Position numbers and translations under genes: made by a program. From an uncultured Bacteroidota bacterium (lineage in GTDB: Bacteria > Bacteroidota > Bacteroidia > Bacteroidales > F082), in assembly GCA_913009685.1 (NCBI GenBank), contig CAJVXP010000002.1:1-50171 (forward strand): a stretch of DNA of 50,171 bases. Direction: 5' to 3'. Positions 24,628 to 33,858 of this stretch are shown piece by piece (position 1 is the first letter of the stretch; every line of letters starts with the position of its first letter). The notes under the pieces were generated by a model that saw only the letters and a program-made list of their open reading frames with translations, did not search any database and was not told where the DNA came from.

Positions 24628-25719
24628 ATGAAAAGCAACCGCTATCGCAAAGCAAAGCTGATACTGGAAGATGGGGCCTTTTTTACAGGCTATTCCTTCG
24701 GATACGAAGCGTCCGTGGCCGGCGAAATTGTTTTCAATACCGCCATGACCGGTTACCCGGAAAGTCTTACCGACCCCTCCTATCGTGGTCAGATACTGGT
24801 GCTTACCTATCCTTCCATTGGAAATTACGGTGTTCCCGGAAACGCGGCAGACCAGGGCATGCTCCTGAATTTTGAATCGGAACACGTTCATGTTTCTGCG
24901 CTAATCATTTCCGATTACTCCGAAAAACACAGCCACTGGAGTGCTACCCAAAGCCTCGGAGCATGGCTTCAAAAAGAAAAAGTCCCCGCCCTTTTCGGCA
25001 TTGATACCCGGAAACTGACCAAGCACATTCGTGAAAAAGGCTCCATGCCGGCCAAAATTGTTTTTGACGATGACATTGCCTTCAAAGATCCCAACAAAGA
25101 GAACCTTGTAGCTGGTGTGAGTATCCGCGAAAAACAGGTTTACGGAAACGGAAAACACCGAATTCTTCTTGTCGATTGCGGGGTGAAAAATAACATCATC
25201 AGGTACTTGTTGCGTTATAACACACAGGTAATTCGTGTTCCGTGGGATTACGATTATGGCGGCGAAGAATATGATGGCCTGTTTGTTTCCAACGGCCCCG
25301 GAGACCCGGCGGTCTGTACGCCCACCATCCGGTATTTACAGATTGCCATCGAAGAAGACAAGCCCGTTTTTGGCATTTGTCTCGGTCACCAGCTGATATC
25401 GCTGGCTTCGGGAGCGCAGACCTACAAACTGAAATTTGGCCACCGGAGCCACAACCAGCCCGTACTTCAGGCCGGAACCAACAAAGCCTATCTGACGGCA
25501 CAAAATCATGGTTATGCTGTGGACGACCGCACATTAGACAATGACTGGGAGATTTATTTTAAAAACCTGAACGACAACAGCAACGAAGGCATCCGGCACA
25601 GGCAAAAACCGATTTTTACCACCCAGTTTCATCCTGAAGCTTCCAGTGGGCCTACCGACACAGCTTTCTTGTTTGGAACTTTCATAGAAGAAATTGAAAA
25701 ATGGAAAAAGCAGCAATAA
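24628..25719 (+). CDS. carA: Carbamoyl-phosphate synthase small subunit
   Basis: This 363-residue glutaminase subunit releases ammonia from glutamine for carbamoyl phosphate synthesis (pyrimidines and arginine). The N-terminal CPSase domain contains FNTAMTGYPESLTDPSYRGQ. The class I glutamine amidotransferase domain has GLFVSNGPGDPA, the nucleophile Cys in GICLGHQL, and the His-Glu pair in TQFHPEASSGPTDTAFLF. The ATG at 24628 is chosen because the promoter box lies at 24584. carB follows after 221 bases occupied by palindromic repeats, so the two are probably still cotranscribed. Confidence 0.96.
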   Translation: MKSNRYRKAKLILEDGAFFTGYSFGYEASVAGEIVFNTAMTGYPESLTDPSYRGQILVLTYPSIGNYGVPGNAADQGMLLNFESEHVHVSALIISDYSEKHSHWSATQSLGAWLQKEKVPALFGIDTRKLTKHIREKGSMPAKIVFDDDIAFKDPNKENLVAGVSIREKQVYGNGKHRILLVDCGVKNNIIRYLLRYNTQVIRVPWDYDYGGEEYDGLFVSNGPGDPAVCTPTIRYLQIAIEEDKPVFGICLGHQLISLASGAQTYKLKFGHRSHNQPVLQAGTNKAYLTAQNHGYAVDDRTLDNDWEIYFKNLNDNSNEGIRHRQKPIFTTQFHPEASSGPTDTAFLFGTFIEEIEKWKKQQ

Positions 25720-25749
25720 AAATGTATGAAAAACTACTGCTCAATAGCT

Positions 25750-25885
25750 CATTCGGGTTTGTAACGGTGGGCTCATTCGGGTTTGCAACCCGAATGTTGG
25801 AGAATGTGGGGATTTTAAATCCCCAAACTCTTTTGGTCGGGATTGCAAATCCCGACCAGCGAAGATGCAAATCCCGACCAGCGAA
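25750..25885. repeat. Palindromic repeat cluster B between carA and carB
   Basis: In order: a half unit CATTCGGGTTTG; the palindrome CATTCGGGTT-TGC-AACCCGAATG (25774-25796); GGGGATTTTAAATCCCC (25808-25824); a TGGTCGGGATTGCAAATCCC hairpin (25834-25858); and a half unit TGCAAATCCCGACCAGCG (25866-25883). Units match cluster A. Several hairpins share a TTGCAA or TTTAAA centre, as in REP-type palindromes. Confidence 0.8.
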
Positions 25886-25940
25886 AAGAGTGAAATAAGT
25901 ACAGACAGCAAAAATGTAAACGACAAAAAGGAGATACGTC

Positions 25941-28900
25941 ATGAACCATTCTTCCGGAAAGAAAAAAATAAAAAAAGTCCTTGTTCTCGGTTCCGGTGCG
26001 CTCAAAATCGGTGAGGCGGGAGAATTTGATTACAGCGGCAGCCAGGCACTGAAAGCACTGAAAGAAGAACACATCGAAACCGTACTCATCAATCCCAACA
26101 TTGCTACCGTTCAAACCTCGCAGGGAGTCGCCGACAAGCTCTACTTTCTTCCCATCACACCCTGGTTTGTGGAGCGTATTATCGAAAAGGAAAAGCCGCA
26201 GGGAATTTTGCTGGCTTTTGGCGGACAAACGGCTTTAAACTGCGGTGTAGAACTGTATAAATCAGGCGTACTGAAAAAATACGGCATACAGGTTCTCGGA
26301 ACACCGGTGGAATCCATCATTAAAACCGAAGACCGCAAAGCATTTGCTACGATGATGCATACTGCGGACATAAAAACACCCCAATCGGTTGCAGTTACCA
26401 GCATCAACGAAGCCTTGCATGCTGCACAAAAAATAGGATTCCCACTCATTGTCCGGGCGGCTTTTACCCTTGGCGGACAGGGTAGCGGTTTTTGTGCCAA
26501 CGAAGACGAGCTGAAAACACTGGCGGGAAAAGCCTTTTCATACTCCGACCAGATTCTGGTGGAAGAATCGCTAAAAGGCTGGAAAGAGGTAGAATACGAA
26601 GTGGTACGTGATTGTTACGACAACTGCATTACCGTTTGTAACATGGAGAACTTCGACCCCCTTGGCATTCATACCGGCGAAAGTATTGTGGTGGCACCCT
26701 CGCAAACCCTGACCAACCGAGAGTATCACATCCTTCGTAAATTGTCCATGAAAATTGCCCGCCTGGTAGGCATTGTGGGCGAGTGTAACGTGCAATATGC
26801 ACTGGACACTCAATCGGAAGATTACCGCGTAATTGAAGTAAACGCCCGGCTTTCGCGTTCCAGTGCGCTGGCATCCAAAGCCACCGGCTATCCTTTGGCA
26901 TTTGTGGCAGCCAAATTGGGACTGGGTTACGGTTTACACGAGTTGAAAAACAGCGTAACCAAGACTACTCCGGCCTTTTTTGAGCCGGCGCTTGATTACC
27001 TCGTGGTAAAAATTCCCCGCTGGGATCTAAATAAGTTCCTTGGCGTTTCGCACGAAATAGGCTCCAGCATGAAAAGCGTGGGCGAGGTTATGGCCATTGG
27101 ACGGAGTTTTGAAGAAGCTTTCCAGAAAGGGTTGAGAATGATTGGTATGGGCATGCATGGCTTTGCCGCCAACAAAGAACTGAAAACGAAACACCTCGAA
27201 GAAGCGCTGCAGAAGCCTACCGACATGCGTGTTTTTTCCCTCGCCGAAGCTTTCAACAAAGAATGGTCCGTTGAAGAAATTCACCGGCTTACCCAAATTG
27301 ACCGGTGGTTTCTGGAAAAGCTGAAAAACATCCATGACCTGGAACAGGAATTGCTCAAAATAAACCGGCTGGATGAAATTCCCGACGAATTGATGCTCGA
27401 AGCCAAACAGGCAGGATTTTCGGATTTCCAGATTGCCCGGCTTGTTTACAACCGCAAATCCATCGGACAAACCGACAAAGAAATACTGGAAGTACGGAAT
27501 GACCGGAAATCGCGCAACATTCTACCATCAGTAAAACAAATTGATACGCTGGCCGCCGAATACCCGTCACAGACCAATTATCTTTATCTTACTTATCACG
27601 GCAGCGAAAATGATGTGGATTATGAACAGGATGGGAAATCGGTGATAGTTTTGGGTTCGGGTGCTTACCGAATAGGCAGCAGTGTGGAGTTTGACTGGTC
27701 GGCAGTGAATGCCCTTGATACAATTCGTCGGAAAGGCTACCGCTCGATTATGATCAACTACAATCCGGAAACGGTAAGCACCGATTACGACCGCTGCGAT
27801 CGCCTCTATCTCGAAGAACTTACTTTGGAGCGGGTACTTGATATTGCAGAGTTAGAGCAGCCTCACGGTGTGATTGTCTCCACCGGCGGACAAATCCCCA
27901 ACAACCTGGCCATGCGACTTTACAGACAAGATATTCCCATTTTGGGAACTTCACCGGAATATATTGATCAGGCCGAAAACCGGTACAAATTTTCCGGAAT
28001 GCTGGACAAAATCGGCGTGGACCAGCCGGAATGGCGGGAGCTGACCAGCCTGGAAGCCATTTATGATTTTACCGGACAAGTGGGATTCCCGGTACTGATA
28101 CGTCCGTCGTATGTACTTTCAGGAGCAGCCATGAATGTGGTTTCCAACAAAAAGGAGCTGGAACACTTTTTACAGCTCGCCACCGAAGTTTCCAAACAAT
28201 ATCCGGTGGTGGTTTCTAAATTTATCACGGGAGCCAAAGAGTTAGAGATGGATGCCGTGGCCGACAACGGAAAAATTATTGTTTATGCCATCTCCGAACA
28301 TGTGGAGTTTGCCGGTGTTCACTCCGGCGATGCCACCATGATGTTTCCACCGCAAAAAGTCTATGTGGAAACCGTTCGTCGCATCAAACGTATCAGCCAC
28401 CAGATTGCCGAAGAACTGCACATCAGCGGGCCATTCAACATCCAATTTCTGGCCAAAGACAATGACATCAAAGTGATAGAATGCAACTTGCGGGCATCGC
28501 GGAGTTTTCCGTTTGTATCCAAAGTGCTGAAAACCAATTTTATTGATTATGCCGTCCGGATTATGTTGGGCGAAAAGGTGGAAAAACCCGGAAAATCTTT
28601 GTACGATATCGATCATATCGGCGTTAAAGCGCCGCAGTTTTCTTTTTCGCGGTTAAGTATGGCCGATCCTGTGCTCGGTGTGGACATGGTTTCCACAGGC
28701 GAAGTGGGATGCATCGGCGACGATTATTATGAGGCTATCCTCAAGGCGCTGTTGTCGGTGGGATTTCATATTCCGGAAAAGAATATTCTCCTCTCGACAG
28801 GACCTTTACGCTCGAAAACGGAACTACTGGTCAGCGCAAAACTTTTGATAGAAAAAGGACATAAACTGTTTGCCACCAAAGGGACACACGACTTTTACGA

Positions 28901-29177
28901 AAAAAACGGCATCGCCACTACCCGCGTTTACTGGCCCGACGAAAAGCAGCAGCCCAACGCTTACGATTTAATCAAAAACAAGGAGGTGGATTTGGTGATT
29001 AACATCCCCAAAAACCTGACCACCGAAGAGCTGAGCAACGACTATACCATCCGCCGGGCAGCAGTAGATTTCAACGTTCAGCTAATTACCAACGCCCGTC
29101 TTGCCAGCGCATTCATTTATGCTGTCAGCCGTTACCGGTTGGAGGATTTACCGGTGAAAAGCTGGGAGGAATATTGA
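25941..29177 (+). CDS. carB: Carbamoyl-phosphate synthase large subunit
   Basis: This 1078-residue subunit makes carbamoyl phosphate from bicarbonate, ammonia and two ATP. The two homologous halves are clear: KVLVLGSGALKIGEAGEFDY at the N-terminus and VIVLGSGAYRIGSSVEFDWS near residue 565. Each is followed by an ATP-grasp domain (EEVEYEVVRD / VIEVNARLSRSSALASKATG, and KELEMDAVADNG / VIECNLRASRSFPFVSKV). The C-terminal methylglyoxal-synthase-like regulatory domain begins near LLVSAKLLIEKGHKLFATKG. Length and order are normal. It follows carA. Confidence 0.96.
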   Translation: MNHSSGKKKIKKVLVLGSGALKIGEAGEFDYSGSQALKALKEEHIETVLINPNIATVQTSQGVADKLYFLPITPWFVERIIEKEKPQGILLAFGGQTALNCGVELYKSGVLKKYGIQVLGTPVESIIKTEDRKAFATMMHTADIKTPQSVAVTSINEALHAAQKIGFPLIVRAAFTLGGQGSGFCANEDELKTLAGKAFSYSDQILVEESLKGWKEVEYEVVRDCYDNCITVCNMENFDPLGIHTGESIVVAPSQTLTNREYHILRKLSMKIARLVGIVGECNVQYALDTQSEDYRVIEVNARLSRSSALASKATGYPLAFVAAKLGLGYGLHELKNSVTKTTPAFFEPALDYLVVKIPRWDLNKFLGVSHEIGSSMKSVGEVMAIGRSFEEAFQKGLRMIGMGMHGFAANKELKTKHLEEALQKPTDMRVFSLAEAFNKEWSVEEIHRLTQIDRWFLEKLKNIHDLEQELLKINRLDEIPDELMLEAKQAGFSDFQIARLVYNRKSIGQTDKEILEVRNDRKSRNILPSVKQIDTLAAEYPSQTNYLYLTYHGSENDVDYEQDGKSVIVLGSGAYRIGSSVEFDWSAVNALDTIRRKGYRSIMINYNPETVSTDYDRCDRLYLEELTLERVLDIAELEQPHGVIVSTGGQIPNNLAMRLYRQDIPILGTSPEYIDQAENRYKFSGMLDKIGVDQPEWRELTSLEAIYDFTGQVGFPVLIRPSYVLSGAAMNVVSNKKELEHFLQLATEVSKQYPVVVSKFITGAKELEMDAVADNGKIIVYAISEHVEFAGVHSGDATMMFPPQKVYVETVRRIKRISHQIAEELHISGPFNIQFLAKDNDIKVIECNLRASRSFPFVSKVLKTNFIDYAVRIMLGEKVEKPGKSLYDIDHIGVKAPQFSFSRLSMADPVLGVDMVSTGEVGCIGDDYYEAILKALLSVGFHIPEKNILLSTGPLRSKTELLVSAKLLIEKGHKLFATKGTHDFYEKNGIATTRVYWPDEKQQPNAYDLIKNKEVDLVINIPKNLTTEELSNDYTIRRAAVDFNVQLITNARLASAFIYAVSRYRLEDLPVKSWEEY

Positions 29178-29287
29178 GAAAGTACCAGAATTGCCTAAAG
29201 TTAATTGATGGATAGCAAAAAATAGTTGCTGATTTTAAACCTGGCCATGGCACGCGAAACATTCGCGCGCTGGAGTGAGTTAATTGA

Positions 29288-29338
29288 GGCTGGCGCGCAT
29301 TTCCAATGCGTGCCCAGCCATTGGAAAACAGAATACCC
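29288..29338. repeat. GCGCGCATT hairpin repeat, left of the ATPase gene
   Basis: A hairpin made of GGCTGGCGCGCATT and AATGCGTGCCCAGCC (29288-29319) is followed by GGAAAACAGAATACCC (29323-29338). A degenerate relative, CACGCGAAACATTCGCGCGC, precedes it at 29251-29270. The same hairpin plus tail lies at 30721-30801, in the same orientation. Confidence 0.75.
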
Positions 29339-29405
29339 TACCCGGCGTGAGTGTCGTTATCTTGAAAGCTTTCGTATCCGGTATCCCTCCTGATACATAC
29401 AAGTC

Positions 29406-30542
29406 TCAAACTAAAAATTCCCAAAAATTGTCATAGGTTATACATTGGTATTGGTTGCTGTAATTTTCTATCCATGCTTTGGGGGCTTTATTTTTGGCTT
29501 TTTTAAATTTTATTTCGTAAGCAAAAAGCTTGCCGTTGATTTCCTCAACATAATCAAGTTCTGCACCGGTATAGGTACGCCAAAAATAGGACTTTGCAAA
29601 TACCTCATGGTATGATAAATATTTCATCCGCTCAGCGATAATGAAATTTTCCCAAAGGGCGCCGACGTCATTTCTCATGCCAAAAGGTGAAAAATTGTCG
29701 ATAAGCATATTTCGTATCCCCACATCCCAAAAATATATTTTATCCCGCTTGGAAATTTCCTTTCTGAGATTCCGGCTAAAGCCGCTTAAACGGAAAATGA
29801 TAAATGATTTTTCAAGAAGATTGATATATGAATGAACCGTTTCCTGACTTAATCCCAAACTATTACCCAACTCATTCATGGAAACCTCCGAACCAATCTG
29901 AAAGGCAAGTAATCTGAGCAAATCCCTGATTTTCGATGTGTTTCGTATCTGAGCTATTTCCAAAACATCTTTATACAAATAGGAAACAGACATTTCCCTT
30001 AAATATTTTTCTTTTCTTTGTGAAGAATCATATTGGAACAGCTCAGGATACATCCCGTAAATCATAAACTCCTCCAGACGATTTTGCAGTTCAAACACAT
30101 TATGCGTTTTCCTCAACTCCAGCAATGATATGGGATACAAAATATATGTAGATGTCCTTCCGGTAAGTGGTTCTTTCACTTTATTGGCCAAATCGAAGGA
30201 GGAAGAACCGGTAACAAACAGTTTTAGTCGGGGTAAGTTGTCATGGAGTATTTTGAGATTTATCCCAATATCGTTGATTCTCTGCGCCTCATCAATAAAA
30301 AGGAGATCATAGTCTCCGGTTAAAAGTTTCATCTTTGGCAAATCACGCGAAGAAAGAATGTCAACGTACCTCAATTCATCGGCATTAATTTTCAAAACTT
30401 TCCCTTTGACATTTGTCAGCAAGTCGTCTGCCAGAGTGGTCTTGCCGGTTTGCCTCGCGCCATACAAAATAACAATTTTGTCGGTTTCCGACAGCTCGTT
30501 TAATAGAACAGGTGACAGACTACGCTCAATTTTGATATTCAT
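29406..30542 (-). CDS. AAA-family ATPase with DUF4143 domain
   Basis: This 378-residue protein has Walker A GARQTGKTTL (about residues 25-34), Walker B DYDLLFIDEAQ (about 77-87), an arginine-sensor-like VTGSSSF, and a C-terminal DUF4143 part with FWRTYTGAELDYVEEINGKL followed by AYEIKF, which resembles a degenerate PD-(D/E)XK nuclease core. The cellular role of this family is unsettled. The start at 30542 is chosen over 30596 because a TATCTTTG promoter box lies at 30568-30561. The gene stands alone and lies between two copies of a hairpin repeat (29288 and 30721), consistent with an accessory insertion. Confidence 0.87.
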   Translation of the reverse strand: MNIKIERSLSPVLLNELSETDKIVILYGARQTGKTTLADDLLTNVKGKVLKINADELRYVDILSSRDLPKMKLLTGDYDLLFIDEAQRINDIGINLKILHDNLPRLKLFVTGSSSFDLANKVKEPLTGRTSTYILYPISLLELRKTHNVFELQNRLEEFMIYGMYPELFQYDSSQRKEKYLREMSVSYLYKDVLEIAQIRNTSKIRDLLRLLAFQIGSEVSMNELGNSLGLSQETVHSYINLLEKSFIIFRLSGFSRNLRKEISKRDKIYFWDVGIRNMLIDNFSPFGMRNDVGALWENFIIAERMKYLSYHEVFAKSYFWRTYTGAELDYVEEINGKLFAYEIKFKKAKNKAPKAWIENYSNQYQCITYDNFWEFLV

Positions 30543-30560
30543 TTTTCTCTTTTTGATTGA

Positions 30561-30568
30561 CAAAGATA
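30561..30568 (-). promoter_or_regulatory. Promoter -7 box of the DUF4143 ATPase gene
   Basis: Minus-strand TATCTTTG lies 18 bases before the ATG at 30542 and inside the longer frame, so it decides the start. Confidence 0.65.
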
Positions 30569-30720
30569 ATAAAAAACACGAATTTTTCAAATACAATCTT
30601 TAAATTCACGTTAATCTATCGAATACAGTCGATGAATTCACGTGAATTTTTAAGATAGAATGCAAGCAAAAAGTCCGGAAGGCTTTTGAAACGGAAATTC
30701 CGGTATATGATAAAATACCA

Positions 30721-30801
30721 GGCTGGCGCGCATTTGCAATGCGTGCTCCAAGCTGGCGCGCATTTGCAATGCGTGCCCAGCCACAGGAAAACAGAATGCC
30801 C
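30721..30801. repeat. GCGCGCATT hairpin repeat, right of the ATPase gene, tandem
   Basis: Two tandem hairpin units GCTGGCGCGCATTTGCAATG (from 30722 and 30752), the second closed by GCGTGCCCAGCC, are followed by GGAAAACAGAATGCCC (30786-30801). The second unit plus tail matches 29288-29338. The rest of the gap 30569-30913 is AT-rich and holds only the mrp promoter. Confidence 0.78.
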
Positions 30802-30858
30802 AATTTATAAATTAGCTCCAAATTAAATTTTCATCTCTTATCATCCCAAAATATTTTC

Positions 30859-30866
30859 TATTTTTG
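30859..30866 (+). promoter_or_regulatory. Promoter -7 box of mrp
   Basis: TATTTTTG matches TAnnTTTG and lies 47 bases before the mrp ATG. Confidence 0.6.
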
Positions 30867-30913
30867 TACCATTAAATTTTATAATCATTATTCAATCTAA
30901 ATAAAAATAAAAG

Positions 30914-31954
30914 ATGGCAATAACAAAACAGCAGGTGGCAGATGCGCTGAAACAGGTTATTTTTTTTGCCAAAAAAGATAACATTGTTAACCTGAACATG
31001 GTTCAGGACATTTCCATCAAAGGAAAAGAGATTAAGGTAACCGTTGTTTTTGAGAAATTAGATGACCCTGCAGTAGGAATTATCTATAATTCAGTAGTTA
31101 AAACTTTAAAAACCGAATTGGGGAATGATATTACCGTTGACGTAAAACCGGTAGCTGATGACGCGCCCGGACCTTTATCGGGAGTGAAAAATATCATTGC
31201 CATAATTTCCGGAAAAGGTGGTGTCGGAAAATCGACAGTAGCTGCTAACCTGGCTGTTTCATTGGCCAAAAGCGGGAGTAAAGTCGGGATACTGGATGCA
31301 GACGTGCTGGGACCTTCCGTCCCCATTATGTTTAACGTGGAAGACGGCCAGCCCAAAGTTATTGAGAGAAAAGGAAAACCGGTTTTGATACCGCTGGAAA
31401 ATTATGGTATTAAAATTCTGTCCATTGGCTTTTTCGTGAAACCTGAACAGGCACTCATGTGGCGCGGCTCCATGGCCAACAATGCTTTCAACCAGCTTAT
31501 GACCGACTCCGACTGGGGTGAACTCGACTTCCTCGTCATCGATATGCCTCCCGGAACCGGCGATATTCAGCTGACGCTGGCACAAAGTTACAACATCAAA
31601 GGGGCCATACTGGTTACTACACCCCAGAAAGTAGCCGCTGCCGACGTACGTCGTGCCGCCATGATGTACCGCCAGGAAAAACTGACCATTCCCCTGTTGG
31701 GAATTATCGAAAACATGTCCTACTTTACCCCGGACGATATGCCTGACAAAAAATACTATATTTTCGGTCAGGGCGCCAGTGATAAGCTCGCTAACGAATT
31801 GGGAATTAAAATATTGGGGCGCATACCTATTGAAGCTAAGATTTCGGAAACGGGAGATAAAGGCATGCCGCTTTCGCTAATAGACGGCACACCGGTTACA
31901 AAAGTCTTTGCTGAAATAGCCCAAAAACTGAAAGCCGAAGTGGCCGAATTTTAA
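30914..31954 (+). CDS. mrp: Mrp/ApbC-type Fe-S cluster carrier ATPase
   Basis: This 346-residue P-loop protein has an N-terminal MIP18/DUF59-type domain (about 1-80) and the ParA/Mrp domain with the deviant Walker A ISGKGGVGKSTVAANLAVSL (about 98-117), LDADVLGPSVP, and VIDMPPGTGDIQLTL. Family members bind and deliver Fe-S clusters. The usual C-terminal cluster-binding CxxC is not seen: the corresponding segment reads ENMSYFTPDDMPDKKYYIFG, a form I recall from other Bacteroidota. A NifU-like scaffold gene follows after 42 bases, so the pair probably works in Fe-S cluster assembly. Confidence 0.92.
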   Translation: MAITKQQVADALKQVIFFAKKDNIVNLNMVQDISIKGKEIKVTVVFEKLDDPAVGIIYNSVVKTLKTELGNDITVDVKPVADDAPGPLSGVKNIIAIISGKGGVGKSTVAANLAVSLAKSGSKVGILDADVLGPSVPIMFNVEDGQPKVIERKGKPVLIPLENYGIKILSIGFFVKPEQALMWRGSMANNAFNQLMTDSDWGELDFLVIDMPPGTGDIQLTLAQSYNIKGAILVTTPQKVAAADVRRAAMMYRQEKLTIPLLGIIENMSYFTPDDMPDKKYYIFGQGASDKLANELGIKILGRIPIEAKISETGDKGMPLSLIDGTPVTKVFAEIAQKLKAEVAEF

Positions 31955-31996
31955 GCATACCTTTTCAGAAAATTTATCATACTTAAAAAAACTAAA

Positions 31997-32245
31997 ATGG
32001 AAAATGACAGAAGCAAACTCAATCAGAAAGTGCAAAATGTAATTGATCAGGTGAGACCTTATTTGCAGCAGGATGGCGGGGACATCAATTTTATTGAAAT
32101 TACTGATGACAACGTAGTAAACGTGGAGCTCATCGGTGCCTGTGGCGCATGTCCTTTTAGCACCATGACCCTGAAAAACGGGGTGGAAGCCACTCTGAAA
32201 AAAGTTATTCCCGAAATAAAAGAAGTCGTAGCCATCAATTTATAG
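31997..32245 (+). CDS. NifU-like Fe-S scaffold protein (C-terminal domain type)
   Basis: This 82-residue protein consists only of the NifU C-terminal domain. The cluster-binding CxxC is in IGACGACPFSTMTLKNGVE, and IRPY-type entry VRPYLQQDGGDINFIEI lies at about 18-34. Such proteins bind a 4Fe-4S cluster transiently and hand it on. It lies 42 bases after mrp in the same direction and is closed by a strong terminator, so the two form an operon. Confidence 0.93.
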   Translation: MENDRSKLNQKVQNVIDQVRPYLQQDGGDINFIEITDDNVVNVELIGACGACPFSTMTLKNGVEATLKKVIPEIKEVVAINL

Positions 32246-32265
32246 CGAACTGCCGACTTTGTCCT

Positions 32266-32307
32266 GCCTCATTTCTCATTGAAAATTCAATGAGAAATGA
32301 GGCTTTT
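32266..32307. terminator. Intrinsic terminator after the mrp-nifU pair
   Basis: Perfect 18-base arms GCCTCATTTCTCATTGAA (32266-32283) and its complement (32286-32303), separated by two bases, are followed by TTTT. The long, AT-containing stem is unusual but reads as a terminator. Confidence 0.75.
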
Positions 32308-32441
32308 GTTGCTTTTCATACGTATAAGCATGATGCCATAGCCGCTTTATAAGCGACCCCGCTTTAAACTATCATTTCAGATAAAACATTTTATCCCACA
32401 TTCTTTTTCGCTTATTCTATTTCTGTTTACCACATTCTTGT

Positions 32442-32449
32442 TACTTTTG
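32442..32449 (+). promoter_or_regulatory. Promoter -7 box of the ABC ATPase gene
   Basis: TACTTTTG lies 20 bases before the ATG at 32470. Confidence 0.6.
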
Positions 32450-32469
32450 TTATTCCAAAAACAAAAATT

Positions 32470-33198
32470 ATGACAACAAAAATTATCCGGTTAGAAAAGA
32501 TATCCAGGTTTTATCAGGTAGGCTCAGAAGTCGTTAAGGCTTTGCAGGAAGTTGATATATCCATAAATAAAAATGAATTTGTTGCCATGATGGGTCCTTC
32601 GGGTTCCGGAAAATCAACCTTAATGAACGTGTTAGGATGTCTGGACACACCCACCAGCGGTCATTATTTTCTGAACGATATGGATGTAAGCAAAATGTCC
32701 GATAACGATTTGGCCGAAGTACGAAATAAAGAGATTGGTTTTGTTTTTCAAACATTCAACCTCCTGCCCCGCTCTACCGCCCTTGAGAATGTCATGCTTC
32801 CGCTGATTTATGCCGGGGTATCCAAGCAGGAACGTATTCGCCGTGCGGAAGAGACGCTGGCAAGTGTACAGTTGGCAGACCGCATGCATCACAAGCCCAA
32901 TGAATTATCGGGCGGACAAAGACAGCGCGTTGCCATAGCCCGCGCACTGGTAAATAAACCATCGCTGATTCTGGCCGACGAGCCTACCGGCAACCTCGAC
33001 TCGAAGACTTCCGTGGAAATTATCACCCTGCTTGAAGAAATTCACCAAATGGGAAATACCATTGTGCTTGTAACCCACGAAGAAGACATTGCCGAACACG
33101 CCTACCGGATTATACGGCTCCGGGATGGAATAGTTGAAGAAGACAAACTCAATGAAAACATTGTCAGCTACAACGAGTTAAAAACAGTAAATGTCTAA
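32470..33198 (+). CDS. ABC transporter ATP-binding protein (MacB/LolD type)
   Basis: This 242-residue ATPase has Walker [10 protein letters not shown] (about residues 42-50), the Q-loop [10 protein letters not shown], signature [15 protein letters not shown] and Walker [14 protein letters not shown]. The sequence style places it with the MacB/LolD group, whose members drive mechanotransmission or lipoprotein release through FtsX-like permeases. No permease gene is adjacent; the next gene, 15 bases on, is a cobalamin adenosyltransferase. It must pair with a permease encoded elsewhere, or act in an unknown way. Confidence 0.92.
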   Translation: MTTKIIRLEKISRFYQVGSEVVKALQEVDISINKNEFVAMMGPSGSGKSTLMNVLGCLDTPTSGHYFLNDMDVSKMSDNDLAEVRNKEIGFVFQTFNLLPRSTALENVMLPLIYAGVSKQERIRRAEETLASVQLADRMHHKPNELSGGQRQRVAIARALVNKPSLILADEPTGNLDSKTSVEIITLLEEIHQMGNTIVLVTHEEDIAEHAYRIIRLRDGIVEEDKLNENIVSYNELKTVNV

Positions 33199-33213
33199 GA
33201 TAATGTTGCCGTC

Positions 33214-33774
33214 ATGAATAAAAAACGGAAAATCTACACCAAAACCGGTGACAGAGGGCGAACCACACTCATTGGAGGCACCAGGGTTCCCAAATACGAT
33301 ATACGCATCGAAGCTTACGGCACGGTAGATGAGCTAAATTCGTACGTAGGACTTATTCGCGACCAAAATATTGACAACCGGAGTAAAGAGCTGCTATTGG
33401 AAATTCAGAAGTGCCTTTTTACCCTGGAGAGCAGTCTGGCACAGGATGAAAAACCTGTAACACACGCTTTGCCAGCACTTCTTGCCGAAGATGTGGAACT
33501 GCTGGAAAAAGAAATTGATAAAATGAATGAACAGCTTCCCGAACTTACCGCTTTTATTCTTCCGGGAGGCCATCCCACCATATCCTATTGTCATGTCGCC
33601 CGTACCGTTTGCCGGCGCGCCGAACGCCTGACCATTCGCAGAAACGAAGAATTCCCCACTGATGCACTAAACATCCAATACCTCAACCGTCTTTCGGATT
33701 ATTTTTTTGTTTTGGCCCGCAAGTTTTCCCTTGACCTGGGAATTCCTGAATCCCTTTGGAAACCACGTGTTTGA
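33214..33774 (+). CDS. PduO-type cob(I)alamin adenosyltransferase
   Basis: This 186-residue enzyme adenosylates cob(I)alamin with ATP to form coenzyme B12. The family N-terminus KIYTKTGDRGRTTLIGGTRV binds ATP, and IEAYGTVDELNSYVG, FILPGGHP, ARTVCRRAERLTI and YLNRLSDYFFVLAR match the conserved helices. It starts 15 bases after the ABC ATPase gene and is probably cotranscribed with it. In Bacteroidota the likely user is methylmalonyl-CoA mutase or another B12 enzyme encoded elsewhere. Confidence 0.94.
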   Translation: MNKKRKIYTKTGDRGRTTLIGGTRVPKYDIRIEAYGTVDELNSYVGLIRDQNIDNRSKELLLEIQKCLFTLESSLAQDEKPVTHALPALLAEDVELLEKEIDKMNEQLPELTAFILPGGHPTISYCHVARTVCRRAERLTIRRNEEFPTDALNIQYLNRLSDYFFVLARKFSLDLGIPESLWKPRV

Positions 33775-33802
33775 GAAATAAATGAATTTTTTTTATTTTT
33801 CG

Positions 33803-33831
33803 TTGCTCGTGTTAAAAAAAAATTACTTTTG
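33803..33831 (+). promoter_or_regulatory. Promoter of the DUF2795 gene (-33 TTG and -7 box)
   Basis: TTG at 33803-33805 and TACTTTTG at 33824-33831 are 18 bases apart, close to the Bacteroidota sigma-factor spacing, 27 bases before the ATG. Confidence 0.65.
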
Positions 33832-33858
33832 CAAAAAATTAAACCATAAATTTTAGCC

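Noticed and set aside
20871-25885. Palindromic clusters A and B as a CRISPR array.
   Set aside because: Units differ in length and sequence, lack uniform spacers and have no cas genes nearby; they fit REP-type palindromes.
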